Position numbers and translations under genes: made by a program. Source: CAYPAV01 sp964408805 (lineage in GTDB: Bacteria > Pseudomonadota > Alphaproteobacteria > UBA8366). Taken from it: a stretch of DNA of 64,000 nucleotides. Location of the stretch: NCBI GenBank assembly GCA_964408805.1, contig CAYPAV010000003.1, forward strand, positions 274,864 through 338,863, in the 5' to 3' direction. The notes beneath the pieces were generated by a model. That model was not told the DNA's origin and did no database searches. It saw nothing but the letters and a program-made list of their open reading frames with translations. This document shows positions 8,087 through 17,719 of this stretch, one piece after another (within the stretch, counting starts at the first letter, position 1; every line of letters starts with the position of its first letter).

Positions 8087-9513
8087 CGCGAACCCAGCGC
8101 TTCCGCCGCGTGTTCCGCGGCGCGCAATCCAGTCACCGTCGACTTTGAAAGCCCGCCGACATAGCCGATCGACGGTCCCCCTTCCAGGCCGCCCGTGGTA
8201 GTACCCGCCGCATACAGACCGTCGACAACCGTCTGATCTTCGCGGAGAGCCCGACCATGTCCATCGATGGCAACGCCGCCCATGGTGTATGTGATGCCCA
8301 CGCATATGTGGACCCCGTAAAACGGCGGCGTGCGGATAGCCGCCGGTGTGTATTTGTCGGTTCGGCGCGGCACCGGCAAGGCGCCGCAAGTCCCCGCGTC
8401 GACCGCATCGTTATGGGCCGACACCGTCGCCGCCAATGCCGCCGTCGGCACTTCCAGTCGGGCGGCGAGGGCGGCGAGGTTCGGTTCGCGATAAAGGGTA
8501 CCGCCTTCCTTCTCGACATGCGGGTTGGAGGGGATCAATCCGTATCGTCCGCCGCTTTCCCATATCGTCTGGTCGAATACCACGGCGGTGGAGAGGGGGT
8601 CCGCCAATCCGGCGATCTTATTCGCGACATAAACGCCGCCATTTCCTTCGTCCGCGAAACGAACACCATCGGCGTCGATCACGATCCCTTCGGCGGCGAT
8701 GGCATCGAGATAGGGGTAGGGCCATAGCCGATCGTTCTCGAAAGCATTCCGGCTCAGGAGATGACCGTAGAAACGATCCAGGCCGAGTAGCGCCGCCCCG
8801 GCCTCAACGGCAAAACGGGCCCCATCGCCAATCCCCGTGGCGGCCCCGCGCTGACGCAACTTTTCAGGTTGCGGCGATATATGCGCGCCCACCAGATCCA
8901 AATCGGCCTGAAAGCCGCCATCGGCGAGTACGACCGCCCGGGCACGGAATTCGCGTTCCAAGCCCGCCACCTCCGCCCTCACGCCGACGCAACGAGACGC
9001 CGCCATCAGGGGGCCTCGGACCCGGGCGTTGCGTATCATGTTGCCGCCACGATCCCGCAGATTTTTCTCCAGAGTCCGCAATAGCACGTCGCCCGCGCGG
9101 CCTTCCCAATCCAGGCCCGGCCGCTTACGGCCCGGGGGTGCCAGCACCCATTTATGCTGGGGGCTGGCGCTCGCCCGCAAGAATTTGAGTCCCTCGCCCT
9201 GCAGCCAGCGCACGGCGCGTTCGGCATTCCCGGCGATCGCTTGGGCAAGATCGGGCCGCGCATTTCCGGCGGTGGCGACGTCGATTTTGTCGAGGAGCTT
9301 CTCCTCTCCCAACATGATGTCGTCCATACAGACATGGAGCGTGCCGCCTGTTAAGCGCGTGTTGCAGAGGTATTTCTCATCCGCGCCCTTCTCCAGAACG
9401 AGCGGCGTGAGGCCAAGCTGCGCGGCTCGGTTCGCGGCCGTCAGGCCGGCAATACCGCCGCCCACGACCACGAGATCGTGCAAGCCTTCGTCCCGAGTTC
9501 GAGGTGCCGCCAT
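8083..9513 (-). CDS. FAD-dependent oxidoreductase, fumarate reductase/tricarballylate dehydrogenase-like
   Basis: This 476-residue flavoprotein starts with the Rossmann dinucleotide motif VVVGGGIAGLTAANRAAQLG followed by VLEKG. The C-terminal part includes YGVHICVGITYTMGGVAID and GLYAAGTTTGGLEGGPSIGYVGGLS, which is the FAD-binding end of the FrdA/flavocytochrome c family. It probably oxidises or reduces a C-C bond of a carboxylic acid or steroid-like substrate in the cytoplasm; no signal peptide or heme motif is seen. ATG 9513 was chosen because the dinucleotide fold begins 14 residues later and GAGAGAGG lies upstream. The gene is monocistronic. Confidence 0.85.
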   Translation of the reverse strand: MAAPRTRDEGLHDLVVVGGGIAGLTAANRAAQLGLTPLVLEKGADEKYLCNTRLTGGTLHVCMDDIMLGEEKLLDKIDVATAGNARPDLAQAIAGNAERAVRWLQGEGLKFLRASASPQHKWVLAPPGRKRPGLDWEGRAGDVLLRTLEKNLRDRGGNMIRNARVRGPLMAASRCVGVRAEVAGLEREFRARAVVLADGGFQADLDLVGAHISPQPEKLRQRGAATGIGDGARFAVEAGAALLGLDRFYGHLLSRNAFENDRLWPYPYLDAIAAEGIVIDADGVRFADEGNGGVYVANKIAGLADPLSTAVVFDQTIWESGGRYGLIPSNPHVEKEGGTLYREPNLAALAARLEVPTAALAATVSAHNDAVDAGTCGALPVPRRTDKYTPAAIRTPPFYGVHICVGITYTMGGVAIDGHGRALREDQTVVDGLYAAGTTTGGLEGGPSIGYVGGLSKSTVTGLRAAEHAAEALGSR

Positions 9514-9704
9514 TCCGCCCAGTCCTCTCTCGCCGGGTCCATTTCGAGTCCACAACCGCGGGAGCGCGAACCGCAACGCGTCCCTCCATACATATGAACT
9601 GGCCGAAAAACGCGTCAAATCCGCGCATATTTCCGTTTGTGACGACGATTTGATGCCGAAACACTTGCCGAGCGGACTCGGATATCCTACATGGAGGCCA
9701 TCAA

Positions 9705-10367
9705 ATGCTGTGTGTGACGACCCGATACCGGACCGCGATATTCGCGCTTCTTCTGCTTGGCTTGGCACCTTTCGCCGGGGCGGCCACTTTTGGCGTGCCG
9801 GAAGGCGGCGTGCTGAACTTCGACATCGTCCGCAACGGCCAGCCGATCGGGACCCACATCTATCGCTTCGACGAACAGAACGGCCGCACCGAAGTGCGGA
9901 TCAAGACGGATATTGATTTCCGCCTGCTGTTCATCCCGGTCTACCGCTTCGAGCATGAATCGGTCGAGGTCTGGCAGGGCGACCGGCTGACCTCCCTCGA
10001 ATCCGATACCAACGAGAACGGGACGCCGGTGAAGCTCCGGGTCTACCGGGAAGAAGACTCGCTGATGGTCATCGGCGCCGACGGCGAATTGTACGTCGAC
10101 CACGAGATCATCCCGGCCAGCTTGTGGAACCGGATGGTGCTGGAGCGCGACCGGATCCTAATGACGATCTCCGGCGGCGTGAAGCAGATGCAGGTCGACT
10201 ACGTCGGCGAGGAGAAGATCGAGGTCAAGGGCGAGACCCGGTTGACCAAGCGGTTCCGATTGTCGGGCGAGTTCAACCGCGAACTCTGGTACGACGCCAA
10301 CGACGTCCTGGTCCGCGTCCGCTTCGAGGCGAGCGACGGCTCCACCATCCAATACGTGCTCAAGTAA
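9705..10367 (+). CDS. DUF6134 family secreted protein
   Basis: This 220-residue protein has a clear Sec signal peptide (RYRTAIFALLLLGLAPFAGAA, cleavage near residue 26). It is followed by an all-beta domain typical of DUF6134: an N-terminal GTHIYRF strand, FRLLFIPVYRFEHESVEVW, and a C-terminal RELWYDANDVLVRVRF. The fold resembles periplasmic lipid or outer-membrane-related beta proteins, and the function is not established. GGAGG lies nine bases before ATG 9705. It is followed by a FAD-linked oxidase gene after a 150-bp gap and has no obvious operon partner. Confidence 0.75.
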   Translation: MLCVTTRYRTAIFALLLLGLAPFAGAATFGVPEGGVLNFDIVRNGQPIGTHIYRFDEQNGRTEVRIKTDIDFRLLFIPVYRFEHESVEVWQGDRLTSLESDTNENGTPVKLRVYREEDSLMVIGADGELYVDHEIIPASLWNRMVLERDRILMTISGGVKQMQVDYVGEEKIEVKGETRLTKRFRLSGEFNRELWYDANDVLVRVRFEASDGSTIQYVLK

Positions 10368-10520
10368 CACTGCGAATAGAACCGCCGTTGCGGGACGTTC
10401 GAATCGAGGCCGCCAAGGCGATGTGTTGGCGGTAACTGGATAGTGACAACATCATGGTTGAACCCGCCCGGATCGGGGTCTAGGTTCCCCCTCTGAACCG
10501 CGATGATCGGAGCCGGGCGG

Positions 10521-11924
10521 ATGCTACGAAACGAGCTTGCCAAGATCGACGTCACCGAGACTTTCATCGACGAGCTTAGGGCCCTATTGGGTGACCGGGT
10601 TTCGACCGCGGCCAGCGTCCGCGAGCATCACGGCAACGGAGAAGATTATTTTCCCGTGGTCGCCCCCGACGCGGTCTGCTTCGCCGAAACCACCGAAGAA
10701 GTGAGCGCGATCGTCAAGCTCTGCGCGCGCGACGGCATCCCGGTCATTCCCTTTGGCACCGGCACCTCGCTCGAGGGGCATGTCCAGGCGCTCCATGGCG
10801 GAATCACGATCGATCTCACCCGTATGAACCAGGTGCTGGAGGTTAACGCCGAGGATCTCGACTGCCGCGTCCAAGCGGGTGTCACACGCAAACAGTTGAA
10901 CGAGTATCTACGGGACAGCGGGCTCTTTTTTCCGATCGATCCCGGTGCCGATGCCTCGCTCGGCGGCATGTCCGCCACCCGCGCCAGCGGCACCAATGCG
11001 GTTCGCTACGGCACCATGCGCGAGAATGTCCTCGGCCTGACCGTGGTGCTGCCGGACGGCCGGATCACCAAGACCGGCGGACGGGCCAAGAAGTCGGCCG
11101 CCGGCTACGACCTGACGCGCCTCTATGTCGGCTCCGAGGGAACCCTTGGCGTGATTACCGAGGTACAGCTCCGAATCTACGGCATTCCCGAATCGATCAC
11201 CGCGGCCGTTTGCCAGTACGACACCTTGGCGGGCGCCATTGACACCGTGATCCTGACCATCCAATCGGGCGTCCCCGTGGCGCGGATCGAACTTCTCGAC
11301 GAAAAGCAGATGGAGGCCTGCATCGCCTATGCGGGGCTCAACCATTTGGAGGCCAAACCGACACTCTTCTTCGAGTTCCACGGCTCAACCGCCTATGCGA
11401 AGGAACAGGCGGAGACGGTCGGGGAAATCTCGGACGAGTTCGGCGGCGGTGGATTTCAGTGGACCGAATCCACCGAGGAACGCAACAAACTCTGGCAGGC
11501 GCGCCACGACGCCTATTACGCCGCGCTGGCGCTGGCCCCTGGCAAGAAGGGCATCGCGACCGACGCCTGCGTCCCTATTTCGCGACTCGCCGAATGCCTG
11601 CTCGAAACCCGCAGGGATGTCGACGAGAGCGGATTTCTCGCACCCATGGTCGGCCACGTCGGCGACGGCAATTTCCACCTCGTCATCCTGGTCGACACCG
11701 ACGACGAGGACGAGATGCGCCGAGCCCATGAGCTCAACGATCGTCTGGTGCATCGCACCATCGCCATGGGCGGCACCTGTACCGGCGAACACGGTGTGGG
11801 TTCCGGCAAGATCGATTTCCTGGTCGCCGAGCACGGCGGCGACACGATCAGCGTGATGCGCGCGATCAAGACCGCGCTCGATCCGCAAAACATCATGAAC
11901 CCCGGCAAGATTCTCCGCCTCTGA
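10521..11924 (+). CDS. FAD-binding oxidase, D-lactate dehydrogenase/GlcD-like
   Basis: This protein of about 467 residues is in the vanillyl-alcohol-oxidase/PCMH family. The FAD-binding-4 domain (residues about 45-220) contains PVIPFGTGTSLEGH and DPGADASLGGM. The FAD-linked oxidase C-domain follows and ends with GHVGDGNFHLVI and GGTCTGEHGVGSGK, the substrate/metal motifs of D-2-hydroxyacid dehydrogenases. It most likely oxidises D-lactate or glycolate and passes electrons to cytochrome c or quinone. ATG 10521 has GGAG eight bases upstream; ATG 10503 has none. No GlcE/GlcF partners lie nearby, which favours a D-lactate dehydrogenase (cytochrome) type enzyme. Confidence 0.88.
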   Translation: MLRNELAKIDVTETFIDELRALLGDRVSTAASVREHHGNGEDYFPVVAPDAVCFAETTEEVSAIVKLCARDGIPVIPFGTGTSLEGHVQALHGGITIDLTRMNQVLEVNAEDLDCRVQAGVTRKQLNEYLRDSGLFFPIDPGADASLGGMSATRASGTNAVRYGTMRENVLGLTVVLPDGRITKTGGRAKKSAAGYDLTRLYVGSEGTLGVITEVQLRIYGIPESITAAVCQYDTLAGAIDTVILTIQSGVPVARIELLDEKQMEACIAYAGLNHLEAKPTLFFEFHGSTAYAKEQAETVGEISDEFGGGGFQWTESTEERNKLWQARHDAYYAALALAPGKKGIATDACVPISRLAECLLETRRDVDESGFLAPMVGHVGDGNFHLVILVDTDDEDEMRRAHELNDRLVHRTIAMGGTCTGEHGVGSGKIDFLVAEHGGDTISVMRAIKTALDPQNIMNPGKILRL

Positions 11925-12006
11925 GGCCTGCGTAAAGCGGCTTCTGATTGATTTACCCGGTCCAACTTCTTAGCCTTGTTGCTCGCCCAGCGACGGAGTG
12001 CCTTTT

Positions 12007-15000
12007 TTGCGCTATCTATTGATCGCCCTTCTCGGGCTCGTGGTTCTCGCGGTCGGCGGCGTTCTCGTGGCGCCGAAATTCGTTGATTGGAACGACTACA
12101 AACCGGAAATCGCGAAGGCAGTGCGTGAAGCGCTCGGCCGCGAGTTGAAGATTGTCGGCGACATCAATCTCGCAATCCTGCCAACCCCGTCCGTCAGCGC
12201 TAAAGGCGTCAGCCTTCGGAATGTACGAGGTGCCCAGAACTCGGAGATGGTGCAACTGGAGGAGATCGAGGTAAAGGTCGACATCAGCGCGCTGCTGGAA
12301 AGACGGATTGCGGTGCAGAGCGTCAAACTGATCCGGCCGACGATCGCCCTCGAAATAACCGAGACGGGCGCGGCGAGCTGGGATATCCGTTTCCCCGGCA
12401 CCGGGACCTCGGCCGCGGCGCCGGATCCGGCATCGACCACGGGCATCGGCGAAACCGGCGGCCCGGCGATCGATATCTCGCTCGAGAGCCTTCGCATCGA
12501 GGAAGCAACCTTGATATATCGTGATGCCCGTTCGGGTCTGATCGAGCGCATCAAGGCGCTTTCCGCAACCGTTACGGCGGAATCACTCAAAGGACCCTAT
12601 ACGGTCGCGGGCAGCGCCAGGATGCGGGGTCAGCCGCTGCGATTCGACATCTCGACCGGCCGCTGGGAGGTGGGGCGACCGCTCAACCTCAAGCTTGCGC
12701 TTACACTCGAGGACCTCCAATCGGCGCTTACCTTCACCGGGCAAATTTCGGAATTGACCTCGGCGGCCGTGCTTACCGGCAAGCTCGAGACCAAGATCGC
12801 GAATGTCGCGTCGGCGATTGAAGCGGTGACCGAGTCCCCCGCTCCCCATGCACTCGCCAAACCGCTCTCGCTGAAAGGCGCGGTGACCGCCGCCGCGACC
12901 GTCGTCGCCGTCGACGACTTGACGCTGCGTCTCGGCGACATCTCGTTCGCCGGCGCAATCAATACCATCCTCGCGGAAACGCCGAAGATCGATCTCATCC
13001 TGGCGGCTGGGAAGATCGACCTCGACGCCGCCCTTGCCGGCGATCCCAAGCCCCCCAAGGCGGCCGCGAAAAAGAAAGTCGGCATGGCCAAAATCGCGAA
13101 CGCCGGCAAACCGGCGCGCCCCAGTGCCTTTTCGCTTCCCGGCAACCTCACCCTTACCTTCGACATCGCCGCGGAGGCGATCGCGTTCATGAACGGCGTC
13201 ATTCGCGACGCCGCCCTTCGGGGCGAGTTGAGCAAGAGTGCTATCACCATCGAGCGGTTGTCGGCCGTATTACCCGGAAACGCCGACTTTTCGGTTTCCG
13301 GCGTGCTCCAGCCCGTGAACGGTCAAGCCCAGTTCGACGGCGAGGTCGCCGCCAAGGCCGACAATTTCCGCCATGTCATGGGATGGATCGGGGCAACGCC
13401 GAGCCGCCTCCCGGCCAACCGTCTCAGAAGCTTTTCCTATACCAGCAAGCTTCGCGCGACCCCAAAGATACTCCGCGTGACGGATATCGCCATGCAACTC
13501 GATGCTAGTCGGATCGTCGGCGGAATGGTGGTTGAGCTTCGTGAGAAGCCCGGCGTCGGTCTCCGTCTCGAGGTCGATCGTCTCAATCTCGACGCCTACC
13601 TCCCCAAACCGGCGAATGACGCGAAGACAGCGGGAAAAACCTCCGGAACCTCGACGCGGCCGAAAAGCGGTGCCCCGAAAACCGCCGCCGGGACCGCCGT
13701 TCCGGGCAATCTCCTGCGCTTGCTCGACCGTGTCTCCGCCAATCTGGATCTTCAGGCGGGCCAAATGACCTATCGCGGAAACACGCTTCGGGAGGCCCGG
13801 CTCGATGCGACTCTGATGCCGGACGAAATTACCATCCGCCGCGCCAGTATCGGTGACTTCGCCGGACTCTCGGGAACGATCGGCGGTAAATTCGGTGACC
13901 TTCGCGGCAAGCCGAAATTCGACCTGACCTTCGCAATCGAGGTCAGACAGGCGGCGCGCTTTTTTCGGTTTGCCGGCACGTCCCCCCCGGTGCCGCCGGC
14001 CCGGCTGGGGAAGCTGTCCGCCAAGGGCCGCTTGACGATCGATTCGGCGACACTCGGGGCCAAGACGCAACTGACGGCATTGGGCGGGGACGTTTCGCTT
14101 GACGGTGTCGTACGCGACTATCTGCTCAACCCGACCCTCGCCATGGGGATCTCGATCAATCATCCGGAGTTGGCCGATTTGGTGCGCGTCTTCGCGCCCG
14201 ATTTCCGGCCCGCGGCGCGTAAACTCGGCACCGTCGCCCTTGCCTTCCGCGCGGCCGGCGGACCGGCGAAGCTGCGTCTTGGGGACATTCAAGGGAAGGC
14301 GGGGCCGGTTGCGGTAAAGGGGAATATCGAGTTCGCGCAAGGCGATCGCGGCCCAAAGGTGAAGATGGACCTGGCGACGAGCGAAATCCTCCTCGATCTC
14401 TTTCTTCCGGTTGAAGGCCCGCCCAAGCGCCAAGGCCGGTCACGCGCCGCGAAGCCGGGCGGCAATCGTCGTCCCGCCGGATCGACGCGCCGGGCCGGCG
14501 CGCCCCGCTGGTCGCGCGACCCCATCGCACTCCCCATCCCGCCGGCCGCCGATCTCGAGGCGAGCATTCGTCTGGCGGCACTTACGCACGGAGATATTCA
14601 ATTGCAGGCGCCGAAACTCCGCGCGACGATCGCCAACGGCCGGCTTGCCGTGCAAGAGTTTTCAGCCGGCCTTTTCGGTGGAACGATCGCGGGGAAAGGC
14701 GCCGTTCAGCCGCGCGGCAAGACGGCGACGGTCGCGGCCGAGCTCTCGCTCGAAAAGATCGATAGCCGTGCGGCGGTTCGTCACTTTACCGGACATGACC
14801 GCGTCTCGGGTCCGGTTTCCGCGCGCGCCAATCTCGCGGCGCGGGGCCTGAGCGAGGCCGATCTGGTCGCCACGCTGACCGGCAACGTCTCGATAGGCGG
14901 GCGGGTCCAGGTCCTTCTCACCCGCAAGGAGCGCGCGACGATCGGAGCGGCAAATGTCGGCGGCGCCCTGCTTTCCGCCGTGCTCGGCAACAAGATCCGC

Positions 15001-15477
15001 GAGCTTCAAAGCTTGACGCCCTTCACCCGCCTTCTGGTGGCGCTGGACCAGGCTTTCGGGCGGACCCCGGCGCGGCTCAGCGGCGATATCTCGATCGCCA
15101 ACGGCGTTGCCCGAACGCGGAATCTGACTTTGGCGGGTGCCGGCCATCAAGCATTGACTCGCGGCGAGGCCCAACTTCCGCCATGGACATTCGCATCCCG
15201 GACCGAATTGATCGACCGGCCCGATTTGGCGCCTCTTATCACGCTCGATGCGTCGGGCCCGATCGACGATCCTTCGCGAACCAAACTAGGCGGCCGTCTG
15301 TTGCGCGGCGGCGCGTCGAACATTCGCCAAGGGGTAGGTGACCGCCTGCGCCAGCTTGTTCCGGGAGTTCCAGGCACCCGTCAGCCGTCGCAAGGGACCA
15401 CCCCACGGCAACAGCCGCAGCGGAAACTCGATCCAAAACGATTGATCGAGGGTCTCTTCAAGAACTTCGGGAAGTAG
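12007..15477 (+). CDS. AsmA family envelope protein
   Basis: This 1156-residue protein has one N-terminal membrane anchor (RYLLIALLGLVVLAVGG) and then the AsmA signature (FVDWNDYKPEIAKAVREALG, then a GRELKIVGDI strand). A long repeat-like beta region and an AsmA C-terminal domain (about residues 950-1080) follow. AsmA proteins are large periplasmic bridge-like lipid-transfer or outer-membrane assembly factors of the VPS13-like type. A Gly/Arg/Pro-rich linker interrupts the domain at about residues 800-840. I start at TTG 12007, eight bases after GGAG; the upstream GTG 11998 overlaps that ribosome-binding site. It converges on the RHH gene. Confidence 0.9.
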   Translation: MRYLLIALLGLVVLAVGGVLVAPKFVDWNDYKPEIAKAVREALGRELKIVGDINLAILPTPSVSAKGVSLRNVRGAQNSEMVQLEEIEVKVDISALLERRIAVQSVKLIRPTIALEITETGAASWDIRFPGTGTSAAAPDPASTTGIGETGGPAIDISLESLRIEEATLIYRDARSGLIERIKALSATVTAESLKGPYTVAGSARMRGQPLRFDISTGRWEVGRPLNLKLALTLEDLQSALTFTGQISELTSAAVLTGKLETKIANVASAIEAVTESPAPHALAKPLSLKGAVTAAATVVAVDDLTLRLGDISFAGAINTILAETPKIDLILAAGKIDLDAALAGDPKPPKAAAKKKVGMAKIANAGKPARPSAFSLPGNLTLTFDIAAEAIAFMNGVIRDAALRGELSKSAITIERLSAVLPGNADFSVSGVLQPVNGQAQFDGEVAAKADNFRHVMGWIGATPSRLPANRLRSFSYTSKLRATPKILRVTDIAMQLDASRIVGGMVVELREKPGVGLRLEVDRLNLDAYLPKPANDAKTAGKTSGTSTRPKSGAPKTAAGTAVPGNLLRLLDRVSANLDLQAGQMTYRGNTLREARLDATLMPDEITIRRASIGDFAGLSGTIGGKFGDLRGKPKFDLTFAIEVRQAARFFRFAGTSPPVPPARLGKLSAKGRLTIDSATLGAKTQLTALGGDVSLDGVVRDYLLNPTLAMGISINHPELADLVRVFAPDFRPAARKLGTVALAFRAAGGPAKLRLGDIQGKAGPVAVKGNIEFAQGDRGPKVKMDLATSEILLDLFLPVEGPPKRQGRSRAAKPGGNRRPAGSTRRAGAPRWSRDPIALPIPPAADLEASIRLAALTHGDIQLQAPKLRATIANGRLAVQEFSAGLFGGTIAGKGAVQPRGKTATVAAELSLEKIDSRAAVRHFTGHDRVSGPVSARANLAARGLSEADLVATLTGNVSIGGRVQVLLTRKERATIGAANVGGALLSAVLGNKIRELQSLTPFTRLLVALDQAFGRTPARLSGDISIANGVARTRNLTLAGAGHQALTRGEAQLPPWTFASRTELIDRPDLAPLITLDASGPIDDPSRTKLGGRLLRGGASNIRQGVGDRLRQLVPGVPGTRQPSQGTTPRQQPQRKLDPKRLIEGLFKNFGK

Positions 15478-15488
15478 TAGACGCCGCC

Positions 15489-15776
15489 TTAACCGCGAAG
15501 AGCCGTCAGAAGTACGAATACCCGAATTGCGCTGGAAAGATTGCCGGTACGTTTCCGATCGATTTCGGTGACCAGGTTATTGACCGTCTTCCCGGTTTCC
15601 GTCGCGATCGATTTCAAGGCAAACCAAAACGCGTTTTCGAGCGAAACGCTGGTCCGGTGTCCGGAGATCACCACCGACCGTTTCTTCATCGCGGCGTCTT
15701 CATCGCCCTTCATCAAACCGCCCGCCGGGACGGCGGCCGTATCAACATTCGCCCGTTTAGTCGCAATCGCCGTCAT
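15489..15776 (-). CDS. Ribbon-helix-helix (RHH_4) domain protein
   Basis: This 95-residue protein has a C-terminal RHH_4 domain: KRSVVISGHRTSVSLENAFW supplies the beta strand and first helix, and the second helix follows with KTVNNLVTEID. The RHH_4 family is widespread in Alphaproteobacteria, often as a single-copy gene, and is presumed to bind DNA as a dimer. The N-terminal 30 residues are variable. ATG 15776 is preceded by GGAGGCGAGA. No partner toxin is seen on either side, so it is not a recognisable toxin-antitoxin module. Confidence 0.82.
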   Translation of the reverse strand: MTAIATKRANVDTAAVPAGGLMKGDEDAAMKKRSVVISGHRTSVSLENAFWFALKSIATETGKTVNNLVTEIDRKRTGNLSSAIRVFVLLTALRG

Positions 15777-15982
15777 CGAATTCTCGCCTCCAGTTTTAAT
15801 TCCCTCCAATGGCCCAACCGAGAACTCTACTACCCGAATAAGTATCGCGGCCTTTCCCAGGGCAACGACAATACGAATTAACGGCGGTACCTGTGTGCGC
15901 ACCATGGATACGCGCGGCCGGCTCGGGAGTCAAAGAAAAGCGTATTTGCTATTGATTATTAATTGAAATTCGAAATGAAAGT

Positions 15983-16642
15983 TCATGCGGGCGGCGCCGA
16001 TGAACCAGTTGCGAGAGCGGTCGCAAAATCGGCGGATGCCTCGATTGCCATGGCGATATTTTCCATCTCGGTCCGGCCGGATTTCTTGCGCGGCTTGAAA
16101 CCGTGATCGCCATCCGGAAGCCAGTGAACGCGGATCGCGGGGGAGAGATGGTAGCCTTCGACCTCGGCCATGCCGCCGAAGGCATCCCGCGTTCCCTGGC
16201 AAATCAACGTCGGTGTTCGCAACACCCCCAGATGTCCGGTCCGAAGCTGTGCCGGCCGTCCGGCCGGATGAAACGGATATCCAAGACAGAGCAACCCTGC
16301 CACGCGGGCCTGGTCAGCGATCAAGCTTGCGATCCGTCCCCCCATCGACTTGCCGCCGATGATCAAACCGCCCGGACCAAAGGTTCGGATGACCTCGACC
16401 CAGGTCGCCTGCAAAACGGACAGCCCGTCCGGCGGACGTCGCCGGCCCGTGGCGCGGGTTGCCGCCATATAGGGAAATTCGAACCTGACGACCCGCAAGC
16501 CCCGTGCCGCCAGCCCTTCGGCGAAGGTTCGCATGAAGGGGGCTTCCATCCCCTGCCCCGCGCCATGGGCGAGCGCCACCTTCATTCGGGCATCGGACGG
16601 ACCATCCGTAATGTAGGTTGGCGGCAAGAGTTCGGACGTCAT
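15983..16642 (-). CDS. Alpha/beta hydrolase, KANL3/Tex30-like
   Basis: This 219-residue protein has the KANL3/Tex30 or dienelactone-hydrolase-like fold: an early VALAHGAGQGMEAPFM loop, the nucleophile elbow IIGGKSMGGRIA (Ser), the acid GTRDAFG, and DGDHGFKPRKKSG with the catalytic His. It is short for the superfamily and lacks a lid insertion. There is no signal peptide. The substrate is unknown, probably a small ester or acyl compound. It is monocistronic and divergent from the cheW-globin gene. Confidence 0.85.
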   Translation of the reverse strand: MTSELLPPTYITDGPSDARMKVALAHGAGQGMEAPFMRTFAEGLAARGLRVVRFEFPYMAATRATGRRRPPDGLSVLQATWVEVIRTFGPGGLIIGGKSMGGRIASLIADQARVAGLLCLGYPFHPAGRPAQLRTGHLGVLRTPTLICQGTRDAFGGMAEVEGYHLSPAIRVHWLPDGDHGFKPRKKSGRTEMENIAMAIEASADFATALATGSSAPPA

Positions 16643-16786
16643 GCGCGTGTGTCCCCTCTCATCCCGAGGTCGGTGGCCAATTCGATCGAAAATACATTGC
16701 CAATCATCCAGGAGAAATCTAACTATTCACGCGGCCTTCGACCGACGGTCATGATACGCTGGTCGGATGGGTAAGGGGAGCTGTGA

Positions 16787-17698
16787 ATGAGCGAACGAAG
16801 GATCGTGGCAGAAACGCGGCTCGCGACGCTCGCGGAAGAGCAATTGGTGACGATGTCGATCGACGGGCAGTTCTTCGGCGTCCCGATACTGTCGGTGCAG
16901 GACATCGTCGAGCCGCGCAATATCACGCCGGTCCCGCTTGCCCCTTCCGCGCTTGCCGGGGTCATGAATCTTCGCGGCCGGGTGGTCAATGTCATCGACC
17001 TTCGCCATTGTCTCGGCAACATCGATTTCACCCCCCGCGATCAGCAGATGGGTGTCACGATCGAATATCGTGGCGATCTGTACACACTTCTGGTCGACGA
17101 GATCGGCGATGTCCTCGCCGTCGCCCAGCAGAGCATCGAAAAAGTGCCCTCGACCCTCGACGAGACCCTCCGGCGTCTTTGCGTCGGGGTCGTAAGGCGC
17201 GATGAAGGCCTTTTGATTATCCTGGACGTTGAGCGAATTCTCGATCAGGAGAACATCCTCGCGACCCCGCCCACGACACGGCGCCGTCAAATCGCCGTGG
17301 AGAAAGCCGACGCGGACGAACCGTCGGAGACGGACCAATCCACGGAACCGGCCAAGCCGGCATCGAACGACAAAACCCTGTTCGACGAGATCGGCGGCGA
17401 GCTCTCGGTCCACGGGGCCGTCCATCTTTTGAGCGACCGTCTGCGCGAGGATCCGGACCTGGCGCCGCTTTTCCCGGAAGACCATATCGAGGCCTTCAAA
17501 TCCGGCTTCGTCGGCTTCCTTTCCGGCCGTCTCGGCAGCGACGGCGGCGGGGCGGCGCGCGATCTCGGTGCGTTGCTGGCCACGATCGGTGCCGCCGGCG
17601 CGCCGGCCGACATGGTCATGCACCATATTCGTTCCGCCTTCGAGGTCATGGAAATGCCGCCGGAGCTGGTCAATTCGCTGATGGCCGAGATTGACTGA
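16787..17698 (+). CDS. CheW-like protein with C-terminal degenerate truncated-globin domain
   Basis: This 303-residue cytoplasmic protein has two domains. Residues about 17-160 are CheW-like (FFGVPILSVQDIVEP, GVMNLRGRVVNVIDLR, YTLLVDEIGDVL, the beta-barrel scaffold that links receptors to CheA). A charged linker (about 165-195) follows. Residues 196-303 align with group I/II truncated hemoglobins: TLFDEIGGELSVHGAV, LREDPDLAPLFPE and a C-terminal helix ending PPELVNSLMAEI. The position of the heme-ligating F8 His is Leu264 and the B10 Tyr is also missing, so heme binding is unlikely. The domain may act as a dimerisation or docking unit. GGGGAG precedes ATG 16787. No cheA or receptor gene adjoins it. 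See findings. Confidence 0.85.
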   Translation: MSERRIVAETRLATLAEEQLVTMSIDGQFFGVPILSVQDIVEPRNITPVPLAPSALAGVMNLRGRVVNVIDLRHCLGNIDFTPRDQQMGVTIEYRGDLYTLLVDEIGDVLAVAQQSIEKVPSTLDETLRRLCVGVVRRDEGLLIILDVERILDQENILATPPTTRRRQIAVEKADADEPSETDQSTEPAKPASNDKTLFDEIGGELSVHGAVHLLSDRLREDPDLAPLFPEDHIEAFKSGFVGFLSGRLGSDGGGAARDLGALLATIGAAGAPADMVMHHIRSAFEVMEMPPELVNSLMAEID

Positions 17699-17719
17699 CC
17701 GAGGGCCCGGGCGCGGTTC

